Part shown: positions 14,967 through 22,987 of the stretch, in pieces
Position numbering within the stretch: position 1 is the first letter of the stretch
How the letters are laid out: each line of letters starts with the position of its first letter
DNA from: Solirubrobacter soli DSM 22325
GTDB taxonomy: Bacteria > Actinomycetota > Thermoleophilia > Solirubrobacterales > Solirubrobacteraceae
Length of the DNA: 51,221 nt
Direction of reading: 5' to 3'
NCBI RefSeq assembly: GCF_000423665.1
Contig: NZ_AUIK01000039.1
Location: forward strand, 1 to 51,221
Program-made: the position numbers and the translations under genes
The notes under the pieces: model-generated
What the model saw: only the letters and a program-made list of their open reading frames with translations
Database searches by the model: none
Told to the model about the DNA's origin: nothing

Positions 14967-16015
14967 AGGTCGTCGTCACCGGCGCCACGGGCAACGTCGG
15001 CACGAGCGTCGTCGCGGCGCTGGCCGCCGACGAGCGCGTGCGCGAGATCATCGGCATCGCCCGCCGCATGCCGGCGTGGCGGCCACCGCGCACGCACTGG
15101 GTCTCGCTCGACGTCGAGCGCCAGGACCTGCGCCCATGGCTGAAGGGCGCCGACGCCGTCATCCACCTGGCATGGCTGATCCAGCCCAGCCGCGACGCGA
15201 AAGAGCTCGAGCGCGTCAACGTGCATGGGTCGCGCCGGGTCTTCCAGACGGCGGCCGAGGCCGGCGTGGGCGCGCTCGTGCACGCGTCGTCGGTCGGCGT
15301 CTACTCGCCCGGACCGAAGGACCGCGCCGTCGACGAGTCATGGCCGCGGGATGGCGTGCCGAGCCTCTTCTACGCTCGCCACAAGGCGGCCGCGGAGCGG
15401 ATGCTCGACGACCTGGAGGCACGCTATCCCGCGCTGCGCGTGGTGCGGCTACGGCCCGGGCTGATCTTCAAGCGCGAGGCCGGGCCCGAGATCCGGCGCC
15501 TGTTCGCCGGACCGTTCCTCCCCGCCCGGCTGTTGCAACCCGGCCGGCTCCCGCTGCTGCCGCTGCCGCCCCGGCTCGTCGTCCAGTGCGTGCACGGCAC
15601 CGATGTCGCCGACGCCTACCTGCGGGCCGCGCTCACGCCGGACGCGCGCGGCGCATACAACATCGCCGCCGACCCGGTCCTCGACCGCGACGAGCTCGCC
15701 CGCGTGCTGCGCTCGCGCGCCGTCACCGTTCCCAGGGGCCTCGTCCGCGCGCTCGCCGACCTCAGCTATCGCGCACGGCTGCAGCCCGCACCGCCCGGGT
15801 GGCTGGACATGGGGCTGGCCGTGCCGACGATGTCGACCCGCCGCGCGCGCGAGGAGCTCGGCTGGACGCCGCGCCACTCAGCCGACGACGCGCTCGTCGA
15901 GTTGCTGGCCGGCATGGCCGAGCCGGCAGGCGCACCCACGCCGCCACTCGATCCCCACGCCGGCGGACGTTTCCGGCAACACGAGGTACGCACGGGCGTC
16001 GGCGCCCGTCTGTGA
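14963..16015 (+). CDS. NAD-dependent epimerase/dehydratase-family protein (extended SDR)
   Basis: A 350-residue extended SDR. MKVVVTGATGNVGTSVVAAL carries the TGxxGxxG nucleotide motif; DAVIHLAWLIQPSRD, the serine in VHASSVGVYSPG, and YARHKAAAERML (catalytic Y-x3-K) follow. The C-terminal part (AYNIAADPVLDRDELARVLR) closes the sugar- or steroid-like substrate pocket. The start is GTG at 14963, overlapping the dehydrogenase stop as GTGA. With the two upstream enzymes it likely forms one short redox pathway on an unidentified alcohol or sugar. Confidence 0.88.
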   Translation: MKVVVTGATGNVGTSVVAALAADERVREIIGIARRMPAWRPPRTHWVSLDVERQDLRPWLKGADAVIHLAWLIQPSRDAKELERVNVHGSRRVFQTAAEAGVGALVHASSVGVYSPGPKDRAVDESWPRDGVPSLFYARHKAAAERMLDDLEARYPALRVVRLRPGLIFKREAGPEIRRLFAGPFLPARLLQPGRLPLLPLPPRLVVQCVHGTDVADAYLRAALTPDARGAYNIAADPVLDRDELARVLRSRAVTVPRGLVRALADLSYRARLQPAPPGWLDMGLAVPTMSTRRAREELGWTPRHSADDALVELLAGMAEPAGAPTPPLDPHAGGRFRQHEVRTGVGARL

Positions 16016-16078
16016 TCTCGAACGGCCGCCGTTTGCCCCGGGGCCCGGCTCGACGGTGCCGAGACGATCTAGCGGCCG

Positions 16079-16140
16079 TTGACCGCCAAGCGGGCCGACA
16101 CCCGCTACGTCGGCGGCGCGGGCAAGATCGCCGCCGATGG
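16079..16140 (+). pseudogene. Relic of the 3' end of an SDR gene
   Basis: The sequence encodes LTAKRADTRYVGGAGKIAA, nearly the same as LTSKRPDTRYVVGGAGKLA near the C-terminus of the SDR at 11674-12498 (bases 12376-12433). The DNA stretch GACACCCGCTACGTC is identical in both. No other part of an SDR is visible around it, so a duplicated or older copy has been lost except for this piece. Confidence 0.55.
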
Positions 16141-16831
16141 CGTACCAGACGCGCCTGCGATTCGTCGCAGAGCAGCGCGGCGGCCATGCCTCAAGCCAGT
16201 CGTCGCGCGCGACGGCCAGTCCGACCCGAGCGTGACCAGCGCGCCCGACACGAGCCGCCCCGTAGGCACGCGCAGCTGGTTGTCGCGCGGATCAGCAGCG
16301 TCACTGCCGTCGTGCAGGACGAGCGCGCATGGCAGTGAGTTCCCGACGTTATGTCCGGGTGATCCGTCGATGATGCGAAGTTGCTCGGCCGTCAACTCGT
16401 TGAGATCGCGCCGGCGGCGCGCTGAAGCGCGAGGACCGCAGCGGCCTGAGCGTCGTGTCGCGCGGCTACGTGCCGCTCGCGAACGCTCGTGATGCGTTGG
16501 CGTTCGTCGTATTCCCGCATCGCCCGACGGTACATCCGCGACGTTGGGCGGTCGCCAGGCGCCGGCGAGCACTTGTCAGCTCTCTGCCACGCGCAGAAGT
16601 GCGAAAGGTCGCAATAGAGCGAATTGACGGCGAAAGTCCGGGTTCGCCGAAAACTCAACGGTGTCTGAGCGCTGACGAGATAGCCCCGGTCGCGGCGGAC
16701 GGCGCGATGCAACCCGTCCCGTCGACGACGTGTACGCCGACGTGCGGCAGATCTGCCTAGCCCGGATCCCTTCGATCGGACGGTCGCCATGACCCGGTTG
16801 CGTTTTCGCCGAAGCTGGACACTTACCCGGC
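16141..16831 (+). other. Intergenic stretch without a supported gene
   Basis: About 690 bases. Several open frames exist on both strands (for example a minus-strand one containing LNELTAEQLRIIDGSPGHNV), but none has a recognisable domain or a clear ribosome site. GC content dips around 16600-16660, unlike the flanking genes. It probably contains decayed sequence plus the promoter of the sigma-factor gene at 16832. Confidence 0.35.
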
Positions 16832-17335
16832 GTGGACTTCGAAGACCTCTACCGGACGACCTATCCACGGGTCCTGGCCTACGCCCGCTCGGTGGCGTCA
16901 CGAGAGGACGCGGACGACGCCGTGGCGGAGACCTACGCGACGGCTTGGCGCCGGCAACGCGACATCCCTGCCGGCGCCGAGCTCGGCTGGTTGATCGGCG
17001 TCGCGCGCCGTGTGCTGGCCAACGCACGTCGTAGCCGTCGCCGCTCCGGTGCCCTGCATGCGCTCCTGGACCTCCAGCCGCGCGAGCTCGGTCCAGACCC
17101 GGCCGACCGAATCGACTCCGGTGAGTTGCGCGACGCGCTGCTCGCGCTCTCGCCGCTCGACCGGGAGGCGGTCGTCTTCACAGCCTGGTTCGACCTCTCA
17201 TGCGCCGACGCCGCCGAGGCGCTCGGCATCACCCCGGCGGCGTTCCGGATGCGCTCGGCGCGGGCGCGCCGCCGGTTGCGCGCCGCCCTCACCCCCGTTG
17301 CCAGCAAGGAGCAACCTCGATGGGAAACACCGTGA
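16832..17335 (+). CDS. ECF-type RNA polymerase sigma factor
   Basis: A 167-residue sigma-70 family protein. Region 2 is FEDLYRTTYPRVLAYARSVA and REDADDAVAETYATAWRR, with the DA(D)DAV.ET core; GWLIGVARRVLANARR ends it. Region 4 is LSPLDREAVVFTAWFDLSCA and EALGITPAAFRMRSARARRR. No extra C-terminal domain. The start is GTG at 16832. The next gene starts 16 bases before this stop, in the pattern of a sigma factor with its membrane-bound anti-sigma or sensor. Confidence 0.88.
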   Translation: MDFEDLYRTTYPRVLAYARSVASREDADDAVAETYATAWRRQRDIPAGAELGWLIGVARRVLANARRSRRRSGALHALLDLQPRELGPDPADRIDSGELRDALLALSPLDREAVVFTAWFDLSCADAAEALGITPAAFRMRSARARRRLRAALTPVASKEQPRWETP

Positions 17336-18192
17336 TCGACGACCGTCTGCGCGCAAGCCGCCCTGAGGCCGCGCGCGTCGACGACGACGCGTTCGACGCC
17401 GATCTGCTCGCGAACGTCCAGCGCCTGCCCGTCGAGCCCCGCCGAGCCGTGTCGCGCCGCCTCGTTGTGCCAGTTGCGACCGCGGGCGTCACCCTGGCGA
17501 TGGCCGCGACGCTGCTCTTCGCCGGCGGTCCGGGTGACATCGGCGGTCCGTCGTCGGCCGCCGCGATCGAGCAGGCCATGCACTGGTTCAACCCGCCGGC
17601 CGGGACCACGCTGCACGTCCGCAGCGTCGAGACGCAAGGGGACCGCACCACGATTCGCGAGTCGTGGCAGTCCGCCGATGATCCCGCGGCCGACCGCGAG
17701 GTGGTCGACGGCCCGGTCCGCTACGAGACCACACGCGAGGGGATCTATGACCCCTCCACCAACACGATCTACAAGGCGGACGTGCGCCCGCCGAAGGACG
17801 ACCCGATCGCGCAGATCGTCGGCGACCCGGTGGTCAAGAAGGTCAAGTTCCTCCTCCAGAACGGCGACATGACCGTCGTCGGGCGCGAGCGCCTCCACGG
17901 GCAAGACGCGTGGAAGATCTCCCTCACGCCAGACGCCGGCCGCCCCGCGTGGTCGGTGTGGGTCTCCACGGCCGACGGCAAGCCGCTCGAGTTGCAAGAC
18001 CCCGGACGCGACGCCAACGAGGCCCCGTCGACGATCCGCTGGGAGACGTACGAGGTCCTCGACGGAGCGGACGCCGCCCAGCTCACGACGCTCGAGGGCG
18101 CACACCCGACCGCGAAGGTCGCGCGCGACAGCGAGGCGGGCGACGCCTTGTGGCAGCGCGTCTACGGGACCAAGCCGCCGCGGGCCAAGTAG
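17320..18192 (+). CDS. Single-pass membrane protein, probable partner of the ECF sigma factor
   Basis: A 290-residue protein with a cytoplasmic N-terminus of about 45 residues, one membrane helix (LVVPVATAGVTLAMAATLLF, about 48-67), and an extracytoplasmic domain of about 220 residues (AAAIEQAMHWFNPPAGTTLH to LWQRVYGTKPP). The outer domain resembles proteins that follow ECF sigma genes in actinobacteria. The short inner part lacks a clear zinc anti-sigma motif, so anti-sigma action is inferred from context only. ATG at 17320 has AAGGAG 8 bases upstream and overlaps the sigma gene by 16 bases. Confidence 0.75.
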   Translation: MGNTVIDDRLRASRPEAARVDDDAFDADLLANVQRLPVEPRRAVSRRLVVPVATAGVTLAMAATLLFAGGPGDIGGPSSAAAIEQAMHWFNPPAGTTLHVRSVETQGDRTTIRESWQSADDPAADREVVDGPVRYETTREGIYDPSTNTIYKADVRPPKDDPIAQIVGDPVVKKVKFLLQNGDMTVVGRERLHGQDAWKISLTPDAGRPAWSVWVSTADGKPLELQDPGRDANEAPSTIRWETYEVLDGADAAQLTTLEGAHPTAKVARDSEAGDALWQRVYGTKPPRAK

Positions 18193-18200
18193 TCACGACT

Positions 18201-18235
18201 CCCTCGGCCGCCGACGCGTCGTCGGCGGCCGAGGG
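18201..18235 (+). terminator. Strong hairpin after the sigma/membrane operon
   Basis: CCCTCGGCCGCCGAC (18201-18215) pairs perfectly with GTCGGCGGCCGAGGG (18221-18235), loop GCGTC. It begins 8 bases after the stop. There is no T-run on either side, so termination may rely on the stem alone or on Rho. Confidence 0.6.
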
Positions 18236-18398
18236 CACGGCACCGAAGCTGACGGGGACTTGGCAAAGGCCTGTGGGCCTCGCGGACGTGCCTTCGCCCG
18301 GTCGTCATGCAGATGATGATGTCTGTCTATGACGAGTCCGTGGCCGCCGCCGACGTGATCGTCGACCAACGCTGAGGGTTCTCGCGTTGAGCGAGTGG

Positions 18399-19406
18399 CT
18401 ACCACGGAATCGTTCGGGGGAGTCCGAAGTGCGGTAGGGCGCTGGTCGGGGCGAAGCGGGTGATGTGCGAGATGCGGTCGCCGTCGAGGGTCAGCACGAG
18501 CAGCGAGAGCGCGCGGCCGACGTCGGTGTGTGGGTCTTTGACGTATTGGGCGAACGCGGGTTGTGAGTTGGCCCGCGTCGGGATGAGGCGGTGGCGGTCG
18601 TCTCCCCGTCTCGCGAAGGCATGGGCGATGAACTGCTTGATCGCGTTGTGGCCGTAGTACCCGTAAGGCTCCGGGGGCATCGTCCACCACGCGTCCTCGG
18701 CCAGCAGCGCGACGATCGGTTCTACGTCTCCGCGCTCGAATGCGTCCGCGAACCGCGCGACGAGCTCGTGTTCTTGGGCTGATCGGGGGAGCGGCGCTCG
18801 GTCCTGCGCCCGCGGCCCGCCCTCCTCGATCGTCGCGCGGGCGCGGATGAGCGCGCTGTTCACCGACGTCGGGGTGACATCGAGCATCGCGGCGACCTCA
18901 CTGGCGGAGAACCCCAGCACGTCGCGGAGCACGAGCACGGCGCGCTGGCGCGGCGGGAGGCGATGGAGCGCGGTGAGGAACGCGAGCGTGACCGCCTCGC
19001 GGGTCTCGTAGCGGGCCTCCGGACCGGCCGTGCCGTCGACGATGCCCTCCAGCAGCGCGTCGGGGTAGGGCTCCAGCCACAGCACCTCGCCGTAGCGGGT
19101 CGGCTCCGGGGGTGTGGATGCCGGCGCCGCCGCTACCGCGGGGCGTCTACCGCCGTCGCGCAGCATGTTCAGACAGCGGTTCGTGGCGATCCGGTACAGC
19201 CAGGAGCGCAGCGTCGAGCGCTCCTCGAACGACTCCAACGCTCTCCACGCGGACAGAAGTGTCTCCTGCACCGCGTCCTCGGCGTCCTGCACCTGGCCGA
19301 GGATCCGGTAGCAGTGCAGCTGCAGCTCGCGCCGGTAGGGGTCCGTGAGCGCCGCGAACGCCTGATGGTCGCCCGCACGGGCTCGGATCAGAGCGCTCTC
19401 GTTCAC
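18399..19406 (-). CDS. ECF sigma factor with C-terminal SnoaL-like domain
   Basis: A 335-residue protein. Residues 1-75 hold sigma region 2 (FAALTDPYRRELQLHCYRIL, DAEDAVQETLLSAWRALESF), about 135-190 region 4 (LPPRQRAVLVLRDVLGFSAS, MLDVTPTSVNSALIRARATI). From about 215 follows a SnoaL/NTF2-like domain (VARFADAFERGDVEPIVALL, AEDAWWTMPPEPYGYYGHNA, FAPTSALPHFGLP). In such ECF groups the tail regulates the sigma factor and replaces a separate anti-sigma protein. The start is an ATG at 19406. It has no partner gene next to it, consistent with that. Confidence 0.9.
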   Translation of the reverse strand: MNESALIRARAGDHQAFAALTDPYRRELQLHCYRILGQVQDAEDAVQETLLSAWRALESFEERSTLRSWLYRIATNRCLNMLRDGGRRPAVAAAPASTPPEPTRYGEVLWLEPYPDALLEGIVDGTAGPEARYETREAVTLAFLTALHRLPPRQRAVLVLRDVLGFSASEVAAMLDVTPTSVNSALIRARATIEEGGPRAQDRAPLPRSAQEHELVARFADAFERGDVEPIVALLAEDAWWTMPPEPYGYYGHNAIKQFIAHAFARRGDDRHRLIPTRANSQPAFAQYVKDPHTDVGRALSLLVLTLDGDRISHITRFAPTSALPHFGLPRTIPW

Positions 19407-19773
19407 GAGCGAAGTCTGGCATCGCGGCTCACAACCATTGCGACACCACCGCTGCTCGAAATTCGTCGGCGAGTTTCGCCCACACGCCGGTCAGAACCGC
19501 AACAGGCACATTCGTGAAAGCAGGCGCAAATCGACGGCACGACCCTCTCGTGGAGCAAGTCCCCCCTCGAGGCGCGTGACCCGGTTGTCGTCGACGTCCT
19601 CGGTCGTGATCGAGCCGGCCCGCGTACTCGCCCCGAAGTGCGGGATCAGCCTGCCCGGGCGACGTTGCGCGCATCCCAGAGGGCGTAGCACTCGCGAGGC
19701 TTCCACCGAACCTGGAAGTGCCCGTCGTCGTGTGCGCCTCCGAGAACGTCTAGAGAGCGCTTACGTTTCAGTG
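19407..19773 (-). other. Gene-poor stretch with a possible protein relic beside the tRNA
   Basis: 367 bases. On the minus strand from about 19755 to 19646 one frame reads SLDVLGGAHDDGHFQVRWKP then RECYALWDARNVARAG and a stop. The composition is protein-like, unlike the arginine-rich shadow frames nearby, but no start codon precedes it and its upstream end runs into the tRNA 3' end. It may be the tail of a lost gene. The rest shows nothing I can name. Confidence 0.3.
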
Positions 19774-19847
19774 ATGGGCCAGGGAGGATTCGAACCTCCG
19801 CGCGACGGATTATGAGTCCGCTGCTCTAACCGCTGAGCTACTGGCCC
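19774..19847 (-). tRNA. tRNA with CAT anticodon (Met or Ile2)
   Basis: 74 bases. Acceptor GGGCCAG pairs with CTGGCCC with discriminator A. D-arm AGCTCAGCGGTTAGAGC, anticodon arm GCGGA-CTCATAA-TCCGT (anticodon CAT) and T-arm GGAGG-TTCGAAT-CCTCC are all intact. CCA is not encoded. A CAT anticodon fits elongator methionine, or isoleucine if C34 becomes lysidine; the G-C-rich acceptor is compatible with either. Initiator is unlikely because position 1 is paired. Confidence 0.93.
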
Positions 19848-19915
19848 GTGCTCGCCGGGTGAAGCCTAATCGCGTTCTTACGGTTCTCTGACGGAGCGGC
19901 GGTTGACTGACTCTC

Positions 19916-20617
19916 ATGTCCAACTCCGCCAAGCGCAAGCTCGCGGTGGGTGCGGCCGGTCTCGCGGTTCTGGCGGGAGGTGGCGGCGCGTATGCCGCCG
20001 GGACGTCGTCCTCGACTCCCACCACGCCCGCGGCGAAACAGGCCGACCACGCTGCCGAGCAGAAAGCCTTCCTCGATGACGTCGCCAAGCGGCTGAACGT
20101 CACACGCGATCAGCTCGACGCGGCCATCAAGGGTGCCGCGGAGGCGCGGATCGACGCGGCCGTGGCCGCCGGCAAGCTCACCAAGGAACAGGGTGACGAG
20201 GCCAAGAAGCGGCTCGACAGCGGCGCGCCGCTGTTCGGGTTCGGCGGACGTGGCGGACCGGGCGGCCCCGGCGGGCCGGGCTTCGGTCATGGCGGTCCCG
20301 GCGGGCCGGGTCACTTCGGCTTCGGCCTCGGCCTGGACACGGCGGCGACGTACCTCGGCCTGAGCGAGGACGCGCTGCGCACGCAGCTGGAGAACGGCAA
20401 GTCGCTCGCGGACGTCGCGAAGGCGCAGAACAAGGACGTCGCCGGCCTGAAGACGGCGATGAAGGACGCGGTGACCAAGCAGCTCGACCAGGCGATCACC
20501 GACAAGAAGCTCACCGCCGATCAGAAGGCGAAGATCCTGGCCGACATCGACAAGCGGCTCGACGACGTCATCAACGGCACGCTGCCGAAGCGCCCCGACA
20601 GGCCGCACTGGCCGTAG
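19916..20617 (+). CDS. Secreted glycine-rich-linker protein, function unknown
   Basis: A 233-residue protein. A signal peptide is clear (KRKLAVGAAGLAVLAGGGGA, cleavage probably after AYA). Two similar helical domains, AFLDDVAKRLNVTRDQLDAA and ATYLGLSEDALRTQLENGKS, each with a K-LT.(E/D)Q pattern (GKLTKEQGDEAKKRL and KKLTADQKAKILADI), flank a Gly/Pro-rich linker of about 35 residues. The repeated helices resemble small actinobacterial secreted proteins without known function. The 3' end overlaps the converging metalloprotease-like gene by 47 bases. Confidence 0.75.
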   Translation: MSNSAKRKLAVGAAGLAVLAGGGGAYAAGTSSSTPTTPAAKQADHAAEQKAFLDDVAKRLNVTRDQLDAAIKGAAEARIDAAVAAGKLTKEQGDEAKKRLDSGAPLFGFGGRGGPGGPGGPGFGHGGPGGPGHFGFGLGLDTAATYLGLSEDALRTQLENGKSLADVAKAQNKDVAGLKTAMKDAVTKQLDQAITDKKLTADQKAKILADIDKRLDDVINGTLPKRPDRPHWP

Positions 20618-21764
20618 ACAACACTCGACGAGCGAGCGCCGGGGTGGGCGCGAGCACGAGCGTGACGGTGTCGCCGTGGGCCTCCACGGTGGCACCGTCG
20701 ACACGCAACGCCGCCCGGAACTCGCGCGCGTCGCGCTCGGTGTCCCAGCGCCAGCGCATGATCAGCAGGTCGTTCTCCCTGCAGGGCGGCGACCCGCACT
20801 CGCCACGCTGCCAGAGCTCGTAGCGGTCCCCGCCCCAGCCGGCGGCGGCCGCGTCGTCGCCCCCGAGCAGCTCGCGCGTCTGCCACTCGCCCCAGGTGCC
20901 GGCGGCCACGCGCCGCCAGTCGTCGTGCAGGCCGACGTCGTAGGCGACCCGCATCGGCTTCTCCACGGCCACCCACTTCTCCGGGTGCATCACCTGCTCC
21001 GTGCTGTCCGGCACGCGGACCCGGTCGGCGAGGTCGACGAGCTTCCACGACCCGCCGCCGGTGCGTCGCAGCGACTGGACGAACTGCGCGCCGCCGATGT
21101 ACGGCCAGATCAGCTGGTCCTGGAGGAACCGGGGCAGGTCCGGCCCGGTCTCCAGCGCCGACGCGAGCAGCCCGCCGAGCGCCTTCTCGGCGCCGATGTA
21201 GCGCACGAGGTAGTCCTGCATGACCGCAGTGGCGGTCCCCTCCACGAGCGCGAGGCGGGCGAGCGCGGCGTCGTCGCTCTCCCCCTCGGAGAGGGCCAAC
21301 CCGAAGCGCTGGTCCTCGAGCGCGTGGGTCAGCTCGTGTGACAGAACCATTTCGCTCAGCGCGTCCGGTGTCGTCCCGGCGACAATCCGCAGCCGCTTTG
21401 AACGCGGGTCGTAGTAGCCGGCGACGCCCTCGCCGAACACGGACGCGGAGATCGAGCGCAGGTCGACGCCCGGCTCGATCAGCCCGAGCAGCTTCAGGAC
21501 CTCCTCGTCGGCCTTGCGGCGCGCCTCGGGGTAGGAGCGGTCGAGGTCCTCGAGGCCTTCGCGACGCGCCTGCGCAGGGGAAACGGTCTGCGGAACGGGC
21601 CGGGTCTCGAACTTCAGGCCGCGCAGCGCCTCCACCCGCGTGGCGATCGTCGAGACGGGCGCCGCAGGCTCCGCGGAACGCCTCGGAGCGGGCTCGCCGG
21701 CGAGCACCAGGAGCACCACGAGCACCGCAAGAATCGTCCCAATCGCAACCCAAACCTCGCGCAT
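20571..21764 (-). CDS. Membrane-anchored HExxH metallopeptidase-like protein
   Basis: A 397-residue protein with an N-terminal membrane helix (IGTILAVLVVLLVLAG, residues 8-23), then a domain outside the membrane. MVLSHELTHALEDQRF provides H143, E144 and H147 of a zinc site, and E175 in LVEGTATAVMQDY is placed as the third ligand of a gluzincin. The preceding GEGVAGYYDPRSKRLRIVAG is typical of such proteins. Substrates are unknown. The ATG at 21764 was preferred to one 36 bases upstream because it places the helix at the N-terminus. Divergent from the HD-GYP gene. Confidence 0.75.
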   Translation of the reverse strand: MREVWVAIGTILAVLVVLLVLAGEPAPRRSAEPAAPVSTIATRVEALRGLKFETRPVPQTVSPAQARREGLEDLDRSYPEARRKADEEVLKLLGLIEPGVDLRSISASVFGEGVAGYYDPRSKRLRIVAGTTPDALSEMVLSHELTHALEDQRFGLALSEGESDDAALARLALVEGTATAVMQDYLVRYIGAEKALGGLLASALETGPDLPRFLQDQLIWPYIGGAQFVQSLRRTGGGSWKLVDLADRVRVPDSTEQVMHPEKWVAVEKPMRVAYDVGLHDDWRRVAAGTWGEWQTRELLGGDDAAAAGWGGDRYELWQRGECGSPPCRENDLLIMRWRWDTERDAREFRAALRVDGATVEAHGDTVTLVLAPTPALARRVLSTASAACRGASAACR

Positions 21765-21872
21765 GTGGCCAAAAGCGTAGGCCGCAGTAGATCGCAGCAA
21801 GATCCGGTACTGCGCTGCGTTGGAGCGCTCAGTAGGCTAATTCGAGCGTTGGCGGGCCCCGATGGTGAGGAA

Positions 21873-22616
21873 ATGAGCGCCGGTACCGGTGAGGAGACGG
21901 TTCCCATGCTTCGGGCAAGGCTCGAACGCACGGAACAACAAGCAGCATCCCGTCAGCGCCAGCTGGAGCGCTATGCCGCCGATCTCCGAGAGGTCTTCAA
22001 ACAGGAACGAGCCCGCGCGCAGGAGCTTCGCCGCTCCTATCGGGCGACGGTCCGAGCGCTGTCGAACGCCGTCGAGGCCCGCGACGCGTACACCGGCAAG
22101 CATGCCGAGCGCGTCACCGCCTACGGGATGGAGCTGGCCCGCGCCGTCGGGATCTCGCTCGAGGAGTCCCCGCAGATCGAGTTCGGGTTCCTGCTGCACG
22201 ACATCGGCAAGGTCGCCGTCCCGGACGCGATCCTGTTCAAGACCAGCCGCCTTACGGATGAGGAGTACACGCTGATCGCCCAGCACCCTGTGGTCGGAGC
22301 CGAGATCCTTCGCGATGTGGACTTTCTCGGGGAGGGCAAGCTCGTCGTGCGTCACCACCACGAGCGGTGGGACGGCACGGGCTACCCGGACGGGCTCGCC
22401 GGCGAGGAGATCCCGCTGGCGGCGCGCGTCTTCTCCGTCGCCGACACCCTCGACGCCCTGACCACGGACCGCCCGTACCGCCCGGCGTCGACCTGGTCGC
22501 ACGCGCGCGACGAGATCCGCCGCGTCTCGGGGACGCAGTTCGATCCGGCCGTGGTGGCGGCGTTCGAGGCGATCCCGGACGCCGAGTTCGAGCGCCTTCG
22601 AGCGGGGGCGCTGTGA
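21873..22616 (+). CDS. HD-GYP domain protein, probable cyclic di-GMP phosphodiesterase
   Basis: A 247-residue protein. Residues 1-60 form a charged coiled coil (RLERTEQQAASRQRQLERYA, FKQERARAQELRRSY). The rest is an HD-GYP domain: H109-D110 in LLHDIGKVAVPDAIL, the HH of VRHHHERWDGTGYPDGL with G170-Y171-P172, and VFSVADTLDALTTDRPYRPA. Such proteins hydrolyse cyclic di-GMP. There is no receiver domain in the protein itself, but the next gene, overlapping by 4 bases (GTGA), is a lone receiver. Start ATG 21873 with GGTGAGGA just upstream. Confidence 0.88.
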   Translation: MSAGTGEETVPMLRARLERTEQQAASRQRQLERYAADLREVFKQERARAQELRRSYRATVRALSNAVEARDAYTGKHAERVTAYGMELARAVGISLEESPQIEFGFLLHDIGKVAVPDAILFKTSRLTDEEYTLIAQHPVVGAEILRDVDFLGEGKLVVRHHHERWDGTGYPDGLAGEEIPLAARVFSVADTLDALTTDRPYRPASTWSHARDEIRRVSGTQFDPAVVAAFEAIPDAEFERLRAGAL

Positions 22617-22987
22617 CGCGGACGATCCTGATCGTCGACGACGACCCGATGATCCGCAAGCTGATCGCGACCACGCTCGAGGACATCTCGGGATACCGAC
22701 TGCAGGAGGCCGGCGACGGCGTCGAGGCGCTCGAGCGCGCCGTGACCGCACGTCCGGAGATCGTTTTCCTCGACGTCGACATGCCACGGCTGAACGGGAT
22801 CGAGACGTGCCGACGTCTGCGTTCTGACCCGGCCACCGCGGGTGCGACGATCGTGATGCTGACGGGCGACTCCGGCGACGTCGTCGAGCGCGGTGCCCAG
22901 GACGCGGGCGCGGATCTGTTCCTGACCAAGCCGTTCTCGCCGCTGCACCTGCTGCGGCTCGTCGACCGGATCGGCGCGACCCGCTGA
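22613..22987 (+). CDS. Single-domain response regulator (CheY-like receiver)
   Basis: A 124-residue receiver domain without an output domain. Acidic pocket VDDDP near the N-terminus, phospho-acceptor aspartate in FLDVDMPRLNG, the threonine of VMLTGDS and the lysine of LFLTKPFSPLH are all present. The start is GTG at 22613 inside the HD-GYP stop (GTGA). A receiver translated with an HD-GYP enzyme probably controls it; the kinase is not in the window. Confidence 0.92.
   Translation: MTRTILIVDDDPMIRKLIATTLEDISGYRLQEAGDGVEALERAVTARPEIVFLDVDMPRLNGIETCRRLRSDPATAGATIVMLTGDSGDVVERGAQDAGADLFLTKPFSPLHLLRLVDRIGATR

Noticed and set aside
16105..16572. Minus-strand frame with LNELTAEQLRIIDGSPGHNV
   Set aside because: One short protein-like stretch without a domain; the remainder is shadow-like, so not listed as a gene.
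18307..18375. 22-codon frame MQMMMSVYDESVAAADVIVD
   Set aside because: No ribosome site and no relative that I know; too short to support.
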